Shown one piece after another: positions 41,627-44,010 of a stretch of DNA of 44,010 bases. A program made the position numbers and the translations under genes. Each line of letters starts with the position of its first letter. The first letter of the stretch is position 1. The notes under the pieces were generated by a model. It was not told the origin of the DNA, did not search any database, and saw only the letters and a program-made list of their open reading frames with translations. Origin of the DNA: Paludibacteraceae bacterium (GTDB lineage Bacteria > Bacteroidota > Bacteroidia > Bacteroidales > Paludibacteraceae); contig JAQUTW010000019.1 of NCBI GenBank assembly GCA_028694215.1, forward strand, positions 1 through 44,010. The letters are read 5' to 3'.

Positions 41627-42951
41627 TTTTTAGCTTGATAGCGGTTTCTGTTTTTGGGACGGTAAAGGGGAAAAATACGCTTGTATTTGACACTTTAGAT
41701 AAAAATCAACAAACGGTATATTACGACAGCCTTACTTTTGTTCAATATAATAATTTGGATTATAAATCTCTGAAAACCACAATAAAAGAAGCTGAACGAT
41801 TGGGGATAAGTTTTCAGTATCTGAATTATCGCAAAGCCATAGCATATTACGAACTAAAAAACTATGCAAAAGCTATAAAGTACTACGAAAAAGCCCTTTA
41901 CGATGTTCCCGATGACATGTTTTTAAAAGAGAGCTTATATTTTGCTTATTTGCAGAGTGGACAAGATGTAAATGCTACTATTTTCGCCAAAACACTTCCA
42001 AAAACCAGTCAAGAAAGAATTGGATTTTCTTTTTCGTTTCTTGATTTTATCAACTTTTCAGGAGGATATACTTTTAGCGACAACAATGAAAAATTGCGAA
42101 ACGGCATAGCCAATCTCGACACCATCAATCAGTATCAAGATATGATATCAGGCGGGATTATTTTTGGGCTAAACCTTTCTAACCGCGTAAAACTTATTGC
42201 AGGCTATAACCTGTTCAGCACAAAATTTGAGCGTTTTGCTCAAAATAGTTTACAACACAAAGATATACTGTCGCAACATCAACTTAATATTGGCACGGAA
42301 TTTTATTTAAAATATAACTTTTCACTCGGTTTTACCGGCGGTTTTTATGCTATTGATAAAAACTATAAATCTACTGCTCAAAATTCAGGAAATGAAACCG
42401 AACAAGGAGGGGAACGAGCAAGACAATCTTCTCAATCAATGGATTACAAACTATCGGCATTAATTTTTCTCAACAAACGATTTATCTACGTAACACCTGA
42501 AATTTCTTTCGCATACTCCAATTTTGCTTCTTCTCATCAGTTACAGTCTAAGTTGCAACTAACTTATTATCCATTGGGGAATTTGAATTTTTACGGAATT
42601 ACTTCGGGTGCCATAATTTTTGACAGCGATAAAAAAAGAGGTAACAAGGCTGTTATTTCTCAAAATTTAGGCGGTAAATTATTCAGAAATATGTGGTTAG
42701 ATGGCATGATAAGCGTAGGTAACCATCTGAATTACATAACAGAACGCTCATTTATTGTGTACGACACCTACGACCCAATTTTGCTTATATCGAATTTAAG
42801 CCTCTCTTATTATTTCAAAAAAATAACAGTTTCAACAACTTACTCATGGACACAAAAAGAAGGTTGGGCTTTCACAGATTATTACGCAAAATTATTAAAG
42901 TATAAGTATAATAATCATTTAATTAATCTTACAATAAAATGGAATCTTTAA
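41614..42951 (+). CDS. TPR plus outer-membrane beta-barrel protein (445 aa)
   Basis: Signal-like start (MYRIVFSLIAVSVFGTVKG), then TPR-like helices (about residues 45-125; YRKAIAYYELKNYAKAIKYYEKAL). The remaining 310 residues are amphipathic beta strands typical of an outer-membrane barrel, ending in NHLINLTIKWNL. A YaiO-like arrangement (periplasmic TPR plus barrel) is a possible relative. It probably forms the outer-membrane component of the operon. It overlaps the upstream gene by 13 bases and the downstream gene by 13 bases. Confidence 0.8.
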   Translation: MYRIVFSLIAVSVFGTVKGKNTLVFDTLDKNQQTVYYDSLTFVQYNNLDYKSLKTTIKEAERLGISFQYLNYRKAIAYYELKNYAKAIKYYEKALYDVPDDMFLKESLYFAYLQSGQDVNATIFAKTLPKTSQERIGFSFSFLDFINFSGGYTFSDNNEKLRNGIANLDTINQYQDMISGGIIFGLNLSNRVKLIAGYNLFSTKFERFAQNSLQHKDILSQHQLNIGTEFYLKYNFSLGFTGGFYAIDKNYKSTAQNSGNETEQGGERARQSSQSMDYKLSALIFLNKRFIYVTPEISFAYSNFASSHQLQSKLQLTYYPLGNLNFYGITSGAIIFDSDKKRGNKAVISQNLGGKLFRNMWLDGMISVGNHLNYITERSFIVYDTYDPILLISNLSLSYYFKKITVSTTYSWTQKEGWAFTDYYAKLLKYKYNNHLINLTIKWNL

Positions 42952-43553
42952 AGAAAACTATAGCAATAGTTATGTTGCTCGTTGTGTGTGGGGTGTCAGC
43001 TTCTGCGCAAGTCAGTCCTTCCAAAATTTTTGAAAACAATTATGCCAAAGAAGCTTCCGGCGATTATCAAGGAGCTATCAATGACCTCGTTGGGTTAAAT
43101 GGTTTCGATTATCACAAATCACTTCGATTAGGCTGGCTCAACTATTTGAATAAAAATTTTGATGCCAGCATTTATTACTATCAGCAAGCTGTAAAGCTAC
43201 GCCCAAAGGCTGTTGAGGCGTTACTTGGACTTTGCAATCCGCTTGATGCACTTGGAAAAACAGACCAGCTTGAAGCCACCTACAAAAAAATTCTCGCTAT
43301 CGACCCAATGAATTCAAAGATAAATTACGCGCTTGGTAATATCTATTATTATCAAAAAAACTTTGTTTTGGCTGAAAAACATTTCGATTTGGTGATTAGC
43401 CTGTATCCTTTTGACCACTATTCAAATCTGATGGCAGGCTGGACGAAATATTTTTTAAACAAGAAAAATGAGGCTAAAATACTGTTTAACACTGTTTTAA
43501 TAATATCTCCAACCGACAAGTCGGCAAGAGAGGGATTGGCGTTGATTAATTAA
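42939..43553 (+). CDS. Periplasmic TPR protein (204 aa)
   Basis: Signal MESLKKTIAIVMLLVVCGVSASA, then at least four TPR-type helical pairs, for example LGWLNYLNKNFDASIYYYQQAVKL and LGNIYYYQKNFVLAEKHFDLVISL. Such proteins usually act as scaffolds. It is the last gene of the operon and overlaps the barrel gene by 13 bases. A terminator lies 39 bases after its stop. A role as partner of the barrel protein is inferred from the overlap. Confidence 0.85.
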   Translation: MESLKKTIAIVMLLVVCGVSASAQVSPSKIFENNYAKEASGDYQGAINDLVGLNGFDYHKSLRLGWLNYLNKNFDASIYYYQQAVKLRPKAVEALLGLCNPLDALGKTDQLEATYKKILAIDPMNSKINYALGNIYYYQKNFVLAEKHFDLVISLYPFDHYSNLMAGWTKYFLNKKNEAKILFNTVLIISPTDKSAREGLALIN

Positions 43554-43591
43554 TAGTTTGATACCATATTGCTTATACAGCATCAAAATTT

Positions 43592-43619
43592 AAAAGCCCG
43601 ACAATTTTGTCGGGCTTTT
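43592..43619 (+). terminator. Terminator of the GICD/ATP-grasp operon
   Basis: AAAGCCCGACAA pairs with TTGTCGGGCTTT, a 12-bp stem with a short TT loop, followed by TTTG. Confidence 0.9.
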
Positions 43620-43933
43620 GGTGAATTTATTCTTGGCACAAGTTAAAAAACTTGCGCCAGATAAAGGCTATAAAGCTCCAAATTTGCACGTTACCCCGCC
43701 TGACGCAAAACTGATGTTAGAGGCAGGTTTATTTTTCATTTTGGTCGTGCTGCCTCTAATTGGTCAAGTTGTTGCATTGCTCGCTCAGATTGTAGAACAA
43801 AATACGCAAGTAACTGCAATGAAACATTGAACACTGGTTTTAATGCTTCAAAAATTTCTTTGAGTGTCTCCCAAATAGCTTTGAAAACCTGTTGTGCATT
43901 TAGGAAAAAGTAAAAAAATAAAGTAAAAAAAGA
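43620..43933. other. Stretch without a recognisable gene
   Basis: Two overlapping frames (plus 43618-43830, minus 43736-43948) start only at TTG and match no family I know. The plus frame has a hydrophobic centre; the minus frame is helical. The stretch may hold remnants of a mobile element ahead of the gene starting at 43990. Confidence 0.3.
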
Positions 43934-43964
43934 TTGTTCATTTGACAAAAAAGTCGTATATTTG
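43934..43964 (+). promoter_or_regulatory. Promoter of the gene at the window's right edge
   Basis: TTG at 43934-43936 and TATATTTG at 43957-43964 are separated by 20 bases, an excellent match to the Bacteroidetes promoter. Confidence 0.7.
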
Positions 43965-43989
43965 ATTATTAATCAGATAATTAAATATA

Positions 43990-44010
43990 ATGAACAATCT
44001 CGTACAAAAC
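43990..44010 (+). CDS. Start of a gene cut by the window edge; possibly a transposase
   Basis: ATG AAC AAT CTC GTA CAA AAC (MNNLVQN) lies 25 bases after a strong promoter. The seven residues resemble the beginning of some Bacteroidetes transposases (for example IS982-like MNNLV), but this is too short to assign. Confidence 0.35.

Noticed and set aside
43618-43830. 70-aa plus-strand frame after the operon terminator
   Set aside because: Starts at TTG directly after the terminator stem; no recognisable domain. Possibly a remnant, not supported as a gene.
43736-43948. 70-aa minus-strand frame near the right edge
   Set aside because: Starts only at TTG, has no promoter on that strand, and matches no family I know.

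Overview
The window is about 44 kb of AT-rich DNA from a member of the Bacteroidetes, most likely order Bacteroidales. The main signs are promoters with the phylum's -7 element (TAnnTTTG), very few Shine-Dalgarno sites, type IX secretion (T9SS) C-terminal sorting domains, a TPR/one-TM/HTH regulator beside a DUF3244-like small secreted protein, and many lipoproteins. Species was not determined.

Layout. (1) 1-321: 5' end of an IS1595-like transposase gene on the minus strand, whose IS end truncates an HTH gene. (2) 495-2540, minus: a small basic protein and a TPR/OmpA-related lipoprotein. (3) 2541-3234: an AT-rich gap with a cluster of DnaA-box-like 9-mers, followed by mnmG and two parS-like palindromes. 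This is a candidate chromosomal origin region. (4) 3235-21149: mostly plus-strand housekeeping genes: mnmG, apt, uvrC, a structured ncRNA, a lipoprotein pair (one broken by an in-frame TGA), ribF, a lipocalin (minus), polyprenyl synthase, ispD, recG, a GtrA protein, an MscS channel (minus), ndk, an M23/LysM peptidase, rbfA, a LolC/E-type permease and a BIG2 lipoprotein. (5) 21349-28369: four tandem secreted endonuclease I paralogues behind a leader with a terminator-like hairpin. They converge on a minus-strand run (28440-35194): M6 metalloprotease, MBL hydrolase, rsmG, a DUF3298 lipoprotein and the TPR/HTH regulator. (6) 35338-36167: small secreted proteins, one apparently frameshifted. (7) 36270-43553: the most unusual locus. 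A small exported protein with three FVDxxxxGICD repeats is followed by a hairpin and then by six tightly packed genes: PqqD-like, ATP-grasp, LysA-like PLP decarboxylase, urea transporter fused to an M23-like domain, a TPR/beta-barrel outer-membrane protein and a periplasmic TPR protein. (8) 43592-44010: terminator, a stretch without a recognisable gene, and the promoter and first seven codons of another gene.

How the genes fit together. The locus at 36270-43553 looks like a peptide-modification and envelope system: a repeat-bearing exported substrate, a leader-binding-type protein, a ligase, an amino-acid decarboxylase, an inner-membrane protein with a periplasmic domain, and an outer-membrane component. 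The substrate relationship and the chemistry are inference; the gene order, overlaps and motifs are visible. The nucleases and the M6 protease suggest a secreted macromolecule-degrading arsenal. No tRNA, rRNA or CRISPR array was seen.
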